Origin: Thermodesulfovibrio sp.
GTDB lineage: Bacteria > Nitrospirota > Thermodesulfovibrionia > Thermodesulfovibrionales > Thermodesulfovibrionaceae
Direction of reading: 5' to 3'
Assembly: GCA_020725335.1 (NCBI GenBank)
Contig: DYFF01000006.1
Coordinates: forward strand, 1 to 64,000
DNA length: 64,000 nucleotides
Shown in pieces: positions 1 through 6,585 of this stretch. Each line of letters opens with the position of its first letter. The first letter of the stretch is position 1. Under the pieces are notes generated by a model that saw only the letters and a list, made by a program, of their open reading frames with translations, did no database searches and had not been told where the DNA came from. The translations under genes and the position numbers were made by a program.

Positions 1-437
1 AGTTTGAATATCAGAATACTTTGCCCGCTATCTTTTCCAGGTTTACCTGTCTTTATTTCTACATAGCTTCTGGTAAAATTCAAAGCCACCTGAATAAACT
101 CACCTTTTGAGTCAATTGTGATGTTATTAATGCTATATCTAATGTCAATGTTATAGAAGTTGCTAAAGTCTTTTCTTACACTCCACTCAAGGTCTGTCCT
201 TTCTCCTGTATAGTCCTCAGCCACATAATTCATAAAAGAGTTAATATTTCTGCTTTTATAAGCCTCTATCATATCGTCAATAGTCTGTCTTATTTCTCTT
301 TGAATCTGAAAAATAGACACGTCAAGATTTGAAGATTGTTCAATTTTTTTAGGTTTCTCTCCCATTGAGAATGATAAACACGGAAATAGAGACATAAATA
401 TTGAAATCACAAAAATCAATCCTTTAATTAACATCAT
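1..437 (-). CDS. Exported protein of unknown function, 3' part beyond left edge
   Basis: An open frame without a stop runs from an ATG at 437 leftwards off the window, about 145 codons. The first 25 residues form a signal peptide: a short charged start (MMLIKG), a hydrophobic core (LIFVISIFMSLF) and a possible lipobox or signal-peptidase region (PCLSFS). The mature part begins with a charged region and helix-like residues (QREIRQTIDDMIEAYKSRNI), then alternating beta-strand-like sequence, as in NTF2-like or SnoaL-like folds. That fold guess is weak. A strong Shine-Dalgarno (AAGGAGG) precedes the ATG. No catalytic motif is visible. Confidence 0.7.
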   Translation of the reverse strand, partial: MMLIKGLIFVISIFMSLFPCLSFSMGEKPKKIEQSSNLDVSIFQIQREIRQTIDDMIEAYKSRNINSFMNYVAEDYTGERTDLEWSVRKDFSNFYNIDIRYSINNITIDSKGEFIQVALNFTRSYVEIKTGKPGKDSGQSILIFK

Positions 438-488
438 TAGCCTCCTTACGTTATGAATTTATACTGTTTATATTTTTTTATAATTATT

Positions 489-665
489 CTATCCTCTTGT
501 TCCAATAACACAGTTGGTGCATTTAGGTTTATTTCTCTGGTCAAGGCTGTCAATAACCTTGTCAACAGCATCTTTCACTTTGTCTGTCAATGTCTTATCG
601 TCTTTTTGTTCACCAGAGGAGGATTTATTTGAATTAGCGGTTAAAAATAAAACAATGAAACTGAT
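489..665 (-). pseudogene. Small ORF that has lost its start codon
   Basis: A 58-codon frame ends at 489. It starts with a hydrophobic stretch (SFIVLFLTANS), then a charged helical segment (DKTLTDKVKDAVDKVIDSL) and a terminal CTNC motif. A perfect AAAGGAGG site sits 4 nt before codon ATC at 665-663, where an ATG would be expected, and a TAG lies in frame just upstream. The simplest reading is a small exported or lipoprotein-like gene whose ATG mutated to ATC. Initiation at a rare ATC codon is the alternative. The family is not recognised. Confidence 0.4.
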
Positions 666-881
666 CTATCCTCCTTTTGTATTTTTTTTCAATTTTTGGC
701 GTTGACATTAGAATATAATGATTACCCCTGCCTATATTGGAATCTCTTAAACCGTCAAATCCAGTTCCTGCACTACTTCTTGCACTCTCGGCAGGACTGT
801 TTAAATTTTGATATTTAATTTCTCCCTGTGATTGCTGATCTGCTCAGTGACTGCTACTTTAGATTCTATATGCACTGTCAT
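634..881 (-). pseudogene. Frameshifted ORF remnant, unknown family
   Basis: On the minus strand an ATG at 881 opens a short coding-like segment (MTVHIESKVAVTEQ). Around 840 the open frame shifts and continues as a glycine- and serine-rich stretch (SPAESARSSAGTGFDGL) down to a TAA at 634. No family is recognised. The compositional coherence on both sides of the shift suggests one decayed gene. It shares the gene-poor 440-1127 interval with the small broken ORF at 489-665. Nothing else convincing is seen there apart from the tRNA-Phe promoter. Confidence 0.22.
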
Positions 882-1074
882 AGTGTTTGGCTTCCTACTT
901 TTTGTTTTTTTGTTAAGTGTGTGCAAGTGTATATCCTTAGGGAAGAAACCCGGATAATTTAACTATCTCTTCTAATAGAGTCTTCTCTTGTGGTTATCCT
1001 CAGGAATAAAAACTTCTATACCCATGTTTATTATTACACTGGATACTATTTGCTAACCTGAAAGAGACAAATTG

Positions 1075-1102
1075 TTGACTTTTCCTTATAAAATATTGTA
1101 AT
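1075..1102 (+). promoter_or_regulatory. Promoter of tRNA-Phe
   Basis: A -35 box TTGACT (1075-1080), a 16-nt spacer and a -10 box TGTAAT (1097-1102) lie 25 nt before the tRNA-Phe gene. Predicted start is near 1109, leaving a short 5' leader for RNase P removal. Confidence 0.55.
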
Positions 1103-1127
1103 TTAAGAAAGTTTTGATTATTCTCAT

Positions 1128-1200
1128 GGGCAGGTAGCTCAGTCGGTAGAGCAGGGGCCTGAAAAGCCCCGTGTCGGCGGTTCAATTCCGTCCCTGCCCA
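1128..1200 (+). tRNA. tRNA-Phe (GAA)
   Basis: A 73-nt cloverleaf. The acceptor arm GGGCAGG pairs with CCTGCCC, with discriminator A at 1200. The D-loop contains AGCTCAGTCGGTAGAGC. The anticodon stem GGGGC/GCCCC holds loop CTGAAAA, giving anticodon GAA. The T-arm carries GTTCAATTC. No CCA is encoded. It is the first of three clustered tRNA genes before a terminator at 1486. Confidence 0.95.
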
Positions 1201-1287
1201 TTTTTATTAAAAGTTTATTTTTGGACATTAAAAATTTATCAAAATATCGATATACAATAGTATAAAACATTATCTGTTCTTTGAAGT

Positions 1288-1316
1288 TTGACAAAATTTA
1301 TATTATAATTTTAAAT
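1288..1316 (+). promoter_or_regulatory. Promoter of the tRNA-Lys/tRNA-Glu pair
   Basis: A consensus -35 TTGACA (1288-1293) is followed after 17 nt by TTAAAT (1311-1316). The tRNA-Lys 5' end lies 11 nt beyond. The -10 match is moderate in a very AT-rich stretch, so the exact -10 is uncertain. Confidence 0.45.
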
Positions 1317-1327
1317 TATAAAACATC

Positions 1328-1400
1328 GGGCCGCTAGCTCAGCAGGCAGAGCACCGCCCTTTTAAGGCGGGTGTCGTTGGTTCGAATCCAACGCGGCTCA
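1328..1400 (+). tRNA. tRNA-Lys (TTT)
   Basis: A 73-nt cloverleaf. The acceptor arm GGGCCGC pairs with GCGGCTC (one G-T pair), discriminator A at 1400. The anticodon stem CCGCC/GGCGG encloses CTTTTAA, anticodon TTT. The T-arm has GGTTCGAATCC. No CCA is encoded. tRNA-Glu starts 9 nt later, so the two are probably one transcript. Confidence 0.95.
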
Positions 1401-1409
1401 TATAATATT

Positions 1410-1484
1410 GTCCCCATCGTCTAGCCCGGCCTAGGACATCGCCCTTTCAAGGCGGTAACAGGGGTTCGAATCCCCTTGGGGACG
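1410..1484 (+). tRNA. tRNA-Glu (TTC)
   Basis: A 75-nt cloverleaf. The acceptor arm GTCCCCA pairs with TGGGGAC, discriminator G at 1484. The anticodon stem CGCC/GGCG encloses CTTTCAA, anticodon TTC. The T-arm has GGGGTTCGAATCCCC. No CCA is encoded. A strong terminator begins 2 nt after it. Confidence 0.94.
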
Positions 1485-1485
1485 T

Positions 1486-1527
1486 AAAAAGAAAAAGCCG
1501 TGACGACTGTCACGGCTTTTTCTTTTT
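1486..1527 (+). terminator. Strong intrinsic terminator after the tRNA cluster
   Basis: A perfect 19-bp inverted repeat (arms 1486-1504 and 1509-1527) with a GACT loop. The GC-rich core GCCGTGAC/GTCACGGC is flanked by A-rich and T-rich outer arms, so the hairpin could terminate transcription from either direction. Confidence 0.92.
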
Positions 1528-1569
1528 TATTTTTAGGAAATGCAATGCAATTTTCAAGAAATTGATATG

Positions 1570-1578
1570 TGGTATAAT
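1570..1578 (+). promoter_or_regulatory. Extended -10 promoter, leaderless start
   Basis: TGG-TATAAT, an extended -10 element, ends 5 nt before the ATG at 1584. No Shine-Dalgarno is present and no good -35 is seen. Transcription should start at or next to the A of the ATG. The same geometry recurs before several other genes of the window. Confidence 0.6.
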
Positions 1579-1583
1579 TTTTT

Positions 1584-2486
1584 ATGGATCCAATTAGTCA
1601 CACTCTATCAGGTTTAGTTTTCAGTAAGACTATAACTAAAAATAAAGTTTTAATTATTATTTTTTTAGTTTTCTCGCTACTTCCTGATATCGATTTTGTA
1701 TTGAGAATTCATAGTGCAGAGTTGTTTCTGTATTATCATCGAGGTATAACACATGGAATACTTGCATTGTTCCTTTTACCCTTAATCCCTGCCTTTATTT
1801 TCAGAAGTAAATTTGGATTTTTAAAAACCTACTGTTTTGCTTTTTTAGGTTACGGATTGCATGTTCTCTTGGATTTTACCAACCAATACGGAATAAAAAT
1901 TCTCTCTCCTTTGGATTGGAACTCCTATGATTTGTCATTAACTTTTATAGTAGACCCTTACGTTATTTTTCCTCTGTTAATTGCTCTTATTTTATCTATT
2001 AAATTTAAAAAACAAGCCAAATTTTTTTATATTTTTTCTATGATTTTCATAGCAATTTATATAGGACTAAAGGCTTACTTTAAATTTGAGGCAAGAGAAT
2101 TTTTAAAACAAAAAATTGAAGCACATCAATATAGAGTATATCCTTTACCGAATGATTTTTTAAGATGGTGGTTTGTGGCAAGATTTTCTGATGAATACAT
2201 AACAGGTTGTGTAGATTTATTGGGACAACGCATTTATACAGACAGTAAATACAGAATAAAAAATGATGAAGTAATTTTAAAATCTAAGGAATCTGAGTCA
2301 GTAAAGGCTCTTGTTAATTTTGCAAAACATCCTGCAACAGAAATAAAGCGAGAGGGAGATACAATATTAGTCATATGGCGTGAACTCTCCTATGGATTCC
2401 TTCCTAATGATAGATTTACTGCAAAAGTTTGGCTTAAAGAAACTTCTCAGGGTTATAAAATCATAAATTCAAAACTTAAAATATGA
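1584..2486 (+). CDS. YdjM/DUF457-family membrane protein (predicted metal-dependent hydrolase)
   Basis: A 300-residue polytopic inner-membrane protein of the DUF457/YdjM family, annotated as membrane-bound metal-dependent hydrolase; the substrate is unknown. The N-terminus has the family histidine (DPISHTLSG), then LLPDIDFVL at about residue 34, YYHRGITHG at about 50 and HVLLDFTN at about 93, a His/Asp set expected to bind metal. Four or five hydrophobic segments cover the first 165 residues. The last 130 residues are soluble. The gene overlaps queE by 4 nt (ATGA), so the two are translationally coupled, although no functional link is known. It appears to be expressed from a leaderless promoter. 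Confidence 0.8.
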   Translation: MDPISHTLSGLVFSKTITKNKVLIIIFLVFSLLPDIDFVLRIHSAELFLYYHRGITHGILALFLLPLIPAFIFRSKFGFLKTYCFAFLGYGLHVLLDFTNQYGIKILSPLDWNSYDLSLTFIVDPYVIFPLLIALILSIKFKKQAKFFYIFSMIFIAIYIGLKAYFKFEAREFLKQKIEAHQYRVYPLPNDFLRWWFVARFSDEYITGCVDLLGQRIYTDSKYRIKNDEVILKSKESESVKALVNFAKHPATEIKREGDTILVIWRELSYGFLPNDRFTAKVWLKETSQGYKIINSKLKI

Positions 2487-3097
2487 AAGTTTGCGAAATT
2501 TTTCCAAGTATTCAGGGAGAAAGTTCCCTTGCTGGTATTCCAATGCTATTTGTCAGACTAACAGGTTGTAATCTAAGATGTGTTTACTGTGACACCACTT
2601 ATGCTTATACAAATGGAAGCGAATACTCAGTGCAGGAAGTTTTAGATAAAATTAAAGCATATAAATTTAAATATATTGAACTTACAGGAGGAGAACCTTT
2701 ACTACAGGAGGAAGTTTATGAACTTATGGATGCCCTTGTTAAAGATTTTTATGTTATCCTTGAGACTAATGGTTCAATATCAGTAGAAAAGGTCAATCCT
2801 TCTGTAAAAATAATACTTGATATTAAAACTCCTGGCAGCGGAATGAGTGATAAAAATTACTTTGAAAATTTAAAATTTATCAAAGAAAAGGACGAAATTA
2901 AATTTGTGATCACTGATCGCAAAGACTATGAATGGTCAAAAGAATTAATAAAAAATCATCCTATAAAAACAAAAGAAATTTTATTTTCACCAGCTTTCGG
3001 ATTACTTAATCCAAAGAAACTTGCAGAATGGATTATTGAGGATGGTCTTAATGTAAGACTTAATATTCAAATTCATAAATATATCTCAATAAAATAA
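2483..3097 (+). CDS. queE: 7-carboxy-7-deazaguanine synthase (QueE)
   Basis: A radical-SAM enzyme that contracts 6-carboxytetrahydropterin to 7-carboxy-7-deazaguanine, the committed ring-forming step toward preQ0 and queuosine. The cluster motif CNLRCVYC (C-x3-C-x2-C, first Cys near residue 29) coordinates the 4Fe-4S cluster. GESSLAGIP near the N-terminus and TGGEPLLQ near residue 68 are the family substrate and SAM motifs. The length of 204 residues is typical of short QueE proteins. The next step, QueC, is encoded about 53 kb away at 56256, so the pathway is dispersed. It converges on rarA with only a 5-nt gap. Confidence 0.9.
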   Translation: MKVCEIFPSIQGESSLAGIPMLFVRLTGCNLRCVYCDTTYAYTNGSEYSVQEVLDKIKAYKFKYIELTGGEPLLQEEVYELMDALVKDFYVILETNGSISVEKVNPSVKIILDIKTPGSGMSDKNYFENLKFIKEKDEIKFVITDRKDYEWSKELIKNHPIKTKEILFSPAFGLLNPKKLAEWIIEDGLNVRLNIQIHKYISIK

Positions 3098-3102
3098 TTA
3101 TT

Positions 3103-4347
3103 TTAAGGCTTGTAATATTTTTTCTTCTTTGGAAGATATTCCTGCTCTACATATCCACCATAGTCATGGGGATATTTATAACCTTTGCCATGACCAAGTT
3201 TTCTTGCTCCAGGATAATGGGAATCTTTTAAGTGGTCAGGAACAGAGAGAGTTCTTTCCCTTTCAATATCTTTTAAAGCTTCCTCAATTGCCATATAGCA
3301 GGCATTACTTTTTGGTGCAGTTGCCACATAAATGGCTGCTTGTGCAAGGATTATTCTTGCCTCTGGCATTCCAACAAATTCTACTGCCTGCGCAGCTGAA
3401 TTAGCAACTACCAATGCCATTGGGTCTGCATTACCCACATCCTCACTTGCAGCAATAACAATCCTACGAGCTATAAACCGAGGGTCTTCACCAGCGTAAA
3501 TCATTTTTGCAAGCCAGTAGACAGTAGCATCAGGGTCACTGCCACGCATGCTTTTTATAAAGGCAGATGCTGTATCATAGTGTTGATCCCCAGTTTTATC
3601 ATATACAATATGTTTTTTCTGAATGCTTTCCTCAGCGATATTGACATCTATAATAATATAGCCATTTTGATCTGGTGGAGTTGTTAAAGCCGCTATTTCA
3701 AGGGCAGATAAAGCTTTTCTCGCATCACCATCTGAGGATTTAGCTAAGTGCTTTAATGCTTCTTCAGTGATTCTAATATTTAAATTTCCTAAGCCACGTT
3801 CTTTGTCCATAAGAGCGTTCTTCAGAATTTTAATAATTTCTTCCTCTGATAGAGGTTTTAGTTCAAAAACATGACTTCTTGAAAGAAGAGCGCTATTCAG
3901 ATAAAAAAAAGGATTTTCAGTAGTAGCACCTATAAGTATAATGTTTCCCTCTTCAATATCTGGTAAAAGAGCATCTTGAGAAGTTCTACTTAATCTGTGT
4001 ATCTCATCTATGAATAAGATAGTTTTATCTCCTTTTTTTATTCTTTGCCTGGCATTTGCTAAATGTCTTCTTATTTCCTCTATATTTAAAGTTGATGCGT
4101 TAAGCCATTGAAAGGATGCCTTTGTTTTATTGGCAATTATTCTTGCAAGGGCGGTTTTACCAATACCTGGAGGTCCGTATAGTATAAGAGAGGTTATTTT
4201 ATCTGAATCAACTGCTCTTTTAAGTAATTTACCTTTTCCTAAAATATGAGTTTGTCCAACATATTCATTTATATCTCTTGGGAACATTCTGGCTGCAAGA
4301 GGTTGACTTTGCCATATGACTTTATCCTCATCAAATAAACTATTCAT
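3103..4347 (-). CDS. rarA: Replication-associated recombination protein A (RarA/MgsA), AAA+ ATPase
   Basis: A clamp-loader-related AAA+ ATPase that acts at stalled replication forks with SSB. Visible motifs are Walker A GPPGIGKT (about residue 58), Walker B LFIDEIHR (about 108), sensor region GATTENP (about 140) and SRS arginine finger (SALLSRSHVFEL). The C-terminal tetramerisation half includes the conserved MRGSDPDATVYWLAKM and PKSNA segments. Length (414) is normal. Its ATG overlaps the stop of the upstream HD-GYP gene by 4 nt, so it is translated as the second gene of that unit. Confidence 0.92.
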   Translation of the reverse strand: MNSLFDEDKVIWQSQPLAARMFPRDINEYVGQTHILGKGKLLKRAVDSDKITSLILYGPPGIGKTALARIIANKTKASFQWLNASTLNIEEIRRHLANARQRIKKGDKTILFIDEIHRLSRTSQDALLPDIEEGNIILIGATTENPFFYLNSALLSRSHVFELKPLSEEEIIKILKNALMDKERGLGNLNIRITEEALKHLAKSSDGDARKALSALEIAALTTPPDQNGYIIIDVNIAEESIQKKHIVYDKTGDQHYDTASAFIKSMRGSDPDATVYWLAKMIYAGEDPRFIARRIVIAASEDVGNADPMALVVANSAAQAVEFVGMPEARIILAQAAIYVATAPKSNACYMAIEEALKDIERERTLSVPDHLKDSHYPGARKLGHGKGYKYPHDYGGYVEQEYLPKKKKYYKP

Positions 4348-5606
4348 CTTACATTACCTAACATTTTTATAAATTCTTTAAGGAGTTCCTTATCGTAATC
4401 TTTTTTTTCTCTTGTTATTATAGACAGAGCAAAAAATGGAGTTAAAGCTGATTTATAAGGTCTTCTTGTTGTAAGGGCATCATAGCAATCAGCAATAGCA
4501 GTAATTCTACCAAAGATACCGATTTCGTCATCTTTTATTCCATAAGGATATCCCTCTCCAGTAAGTTTCTCGTGATGTTGAAGTATAGCAGTAAAGGATT
4601 CTTTTGGAACATTTTTATTGTCCTTTATAAGCTCGTAACCCATAAGTACATGTTGCTTTATTGTTTGATATTCTGTATCTGTAAGTCTTCCCTGTTTATT
4701 AAGAATTTCATGAGGGATTTTTGTTTTACCAAAATCATGTAAAATGGCACCTATCCCAAGTTTTTGAATTTGGTCTATATCCATCTTTATGTGTATACCT
4801 AAACCTATGGCAAGAATTCCTACATTAATACTGTGGGTATATGTATAGTAATCATAGCCCTTAATTGTAAGTAAACTATATATAGACTCTGGTTCTTCTA
4901 TTATTTTGTTAATAATATTATCAACCAAACTACCTACTTTTTTAATTTTTTCACCGCTACGAGGGTCTTTTAATAATTCTTTCATTAAAACTTTTGAGTT
5001 TTCTTTGAATATTAAATTCTTAAGAATTTTTTCATCTTCTTTAGATAGTATTAAGTTTTTTAGAATTTCTGGAAGGCTTTTAATATATTCTTCATAAAGT
5101 GGTATGTCTTTATCTTCAATTACAAAATCTCCCTCTAATTCTAAAATATTTTGTTCTGTGATTACTGGCTTATTGATTGATGCATCAACTACTTTGTTTA
5201 ATTCAAAACCCTTCAAATTATATATAGAAAAATTAACTTTTGTTTCAGGAATAAGCAGCTTTTTATCAATTTGATAGTGTTTTTCTTTAAAAAAGGAATA
5301 ATTATTGAATGCAATTTTAATATCTTGGGCTTTCGGTTTTGGTTTTTTTTGAGTAAGATATAACTCTAAATTTTTTATTTCTTCCCTATTGATATAAACA
5401 TTATCAAATCCTTTTTCTCGGAGGATCTCAAGAAATACTTTATTTAAAACATTCCCTTTATTAAAAATTTTTTTTGTAACGTTGTTCTCCTTTACATAAA
5501 CATTGAAAGGGAGAGCAACTCCAGTTTGAAGTCTTTCTGTTGGTACTTTAACTAATCCTTCTTGTGGGGGAATTTCGGTGATAAGACACTTAAAGTTGAT
5601 AGCCAT
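4344..5606 (-). CDS. HD-GYP domain protein, probable cyclic-di-GMP phosphodiesterase
   Basis: A 420-residue protein with an unassigned N-terminal half and a C-terminal HD-GYP domain. The latter shows THSINVG, HDFGK (about residue 289), a later histidine (KQHVLMG), HHEKLTGEGYPYG (the GYP signature) and ADCYDALTTRRPYK. These are the metal-binding and signature residues of c-di-GMP phosphodiesterases that cleave to pGpG or GMP. No transmembrane segment or receiver domain is evident, so the input signal is unknown. It is followed by rarA with a 4-nt overlap. A GAF-GGDEF cyclase at 8756 provides the opposing activity. Confidence 0.85.
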   Translation of the reverse strand: MAINFKCLITEIPPQEGLVKVPTERLQTGVALPFNVYVKENNVTKKIFNKGNVLNKVFLEILREKGFDNVYINREEIKNLELYLTQKKPKPKAQDIKIAFNNYSFFKEKHYQIDKKLLIPETKVNFSIYNLKGFELNKVVDASINKPVITEQNILELEGDFVIEDKDIPLYEEYIKSLPEILKNLILSKEDEKILKNLIFKENSKVLMKELLKDPRSGEKIKKVGSLVDNIINKIIEEPESIYSLLTIKGYDYYTYTHSINVGILAIGLGIHIKMDIDQIQKLGIGAILHDFGKTKIPHEILNKQGRLTDTEYQTIKQHVLMGYELIKDNKNVPKESFTAILQHHEKLTGEGYPYGIKDDEIGIFGRITAIADCYDALTTRRPYKSALTPFFALSIITREKKDYDKELLKEFIKMLGNVR

Positions 5607-5612
5607 GAAATA

Positions 5613-5621
5613 ATTATCTCA
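5613..5621 (-). promoter_or_regulatory. Extended -10 promoter of the HD-GYP gene (leaderless type)
   Basis: On the minus strand TGA-GATAAT ends 6 nt before the ATG at 5606, with no Shine-Dalgarno between. It is back to back with the TAAAAT box of yfiH (5639-5644). Confidence 0.45.
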
Positions 5622-5638
5622 AAAATTATGGTTTAATG

Positions 5639-5644
5639 TAAAAT
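5639..5644 (+). promoter_or_regulatory. -10 box of the YfiH gene, near-leaderless
   Basis: TAAAAT ends 8 nt before the ATG at 5653. No Shine-Dalgarno lies in the gap (ACTAAAAA), which is consistent with a one- to two-base or absent 5' UTR. Confidence 0.4.
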
Positions 5645-5652
5645 ACTAAAAA

Positions 5653-6318
5653 ATGGAAAATATTATCTATCCAGAGAATTTAAATAGTTCCGATATAATT
5701 TCATTTTTCACAGATAAAACTTTTGATATTAAAAAATTTTTAGAGAAATACGAAGTCTATATGCCAATTCAAAAGCATACAGATAAAGTTTTGCTTCTTT
5801 GGGAGGATAAAAATCCAAAGATTGCCGATGCAGTGATAACAAGTAAAAAAGGCATATTCATTGGAGTAAAAGTTGCAGATTGTTTACCTATCCTATTATA
5901 CGATTCTACAAAAAAAGTAATAGCTGCTGTACATGCAGGATGGAGAAGCACAGCAAAGGGTATTTTAAAAAATACTTTAGCGAAAATGTATGAAATATTT
6001 AATTGCCAGTCAAAAGATATTTTTATTGCAATGGGTCCGAGCATAAGAGGCTGTTGTTATGAAGTCGGGCAAGAAGTTATTGATGCACTAAAGGCTCAAA
6101 CATCATCCGATGAATATATTTTATTTTTAAACGGTAAGAAACATATTGACCTTGCAATCGCTAACAAGATACAGGCATTGTCAATGGGAATAAATATCAA
6201 AAATATATGGATTTCTAAAGATTGTACATATTGTAATCATGAACGTTATTCATCGTATAGGTTTCATGGCAAAGGAACTGGCAGACAATATGGAATAATA
6301 GGGATGTTAGAGTTATAA
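5653..6318 (+). CDS. pgeF: YfiH/PgeF-family multi-copper polyphenol oxidase or purine nucleoside phosphorylase
   Basis: The YfiH (DUF152/LACC1) family has been described as laccase-like and as a purine nucleoside phosphorylase, and as a peptidoglycan-editing factor that removes wrongly incorporated L-Ser. The metal-site signatures are HAGWRSTAKG (about residue 95), GCCYEVG (about 132) and CTYCNHERYSSYR near the C-terminus, all intact. Length (221) is somewhat short but complete. The TAA stop overlaps the -10 box used by tRNA-Pro. The true physiological substrate cannot be told from the sequence. Confidence 0.82.
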   Translation: MENIIYPENLNSSDIISFFTDKTFDIKKFLEKYEVYMPIQKHTDKVLLLWEDKNPKIADAVITSKKGIFIGVKVADCLPILLYDSTKKVIAAVHAGWRSTAKGILKNTLAKMYEIFNCQSKDIFIAMGPSIRGCCYEVGQEVIDALKAQTSSDEYILFLNGKKHIDLAIANKIQALSMGINIKNIWISKDCTYCNHERYSSYRFHGKGTGRQYGIIGMLEL

Positions 6319-6319
6319 T
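6314..6319 (+). promoter_or_regulatory. -10 box of tRNA-Pro, overlapping the yfiH stop codon
   Basis: A perfect TATAAT ends 7 nt before the tRNA 5' base at 6327, predicting initiation at the mature tRNA end. No convincing -35 lies 16-18 nt upstream. No room for another promoter is evident between the tRNA and the downstream leader peptide, so this box may also drive aroF. Confidence 0.5.
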
Positions 6320-6326
6320 ATAAAAA

Positions 6327-6400
6327 CGGGGTGTAGCGCAGTTTGGTAGCGCACACGGTTCGGGACCGTGGTGTCGGAGGTTCAAATCCTCTCACCCCGA
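6327..6400 (+). tRNA. tRNA-Pro (CGG)
   Basis: A 74-nt cloverleaf. The acceptor arm CGGGGTG pairs with CACCCCG, discriminator A at 6400. The anticodon stem CACGG/CCGTG holds TTCGGGA, anticodon CGG. The T-arm has GGAGGTTCAAATCCTC. No CCA is encoded. Only 22 nt separate its 3' end from the ATG of the aromatic leader peptide, suggesting a common transcript. Confidence 0.95.
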
Positions 6401-6422
6401 TAAAAGCAAAGGGAGAAAATTG

Positions 6423-6470
6423 ATGTCAAGAAACTCTTATTATTTCTGGTTTGGCTTTTACTTTAAATAA
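6423..6470 (+). CDS. Aromatic leader peptide controlling aroF (MSRNSYYFWFGFYFK)
   Basis: A 15-residue ORF with a Shine-Dalgarno (AGGGAG, 6410-6415) 7 nt before its ATG. Nine of its last ten residues before the terminal Lys are Tyr, Phe or Trp apart from one Gly, which is the composition of an attenuation leader peptide. It is followed by antiterminator and terminator stems and then by DAHP synthase, the first enzyme of aromatic amino-acid synthesis. A ribosome stalling on uncharged tRNA-Tyr, tRNA-Phe or tRNA-Trp would sense all three products. The function is inferred from the sequence and from known trp/phe leader logic. Confidence 0.88.
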   Translation: MSRNSYYFWFGFYFK

Positions 6471-6556
6471 TCTGCCTCTGGCAGTTTAGTCTGTTTTAGG
6501 ATATATAGGCAGGCAAGTCAGGGGCAGATATAGTCCCTGATTTGCCTGCTTTTTTT
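6470..6556 (+). promoter_or_regulatory. Transcription attenuator of aroF (antiterminator/terminator switch)
   Basis: The antiterminator is ATCTGCCTCTG (6470-6480) pairing with CAGGGGCAGAT (6519-6529), 11 bp with one G-U pair. It starts on the leader stop codon. The competing terminator is GCAGGCAAGTCAGGG (6509-6523) with CCCTGATTTGCCTGC (6535-6549), 15 bp with one G-U pair, followed by seven T (6550-6556). The two share 6519-6523. CTGCC/GGCAG (6472-6484) can form a small protector or pause hairpin. A ribosome at the leader stop covers the left antiterminator arm, allowing termination. A ribosome stalled on the aromatic codons leaves that arm free, giving readthrough. Confidence 0.85.
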
Positions 6557-6585
6557 ATTTAAAAAATCAATAAAGGAGGGTAAAG

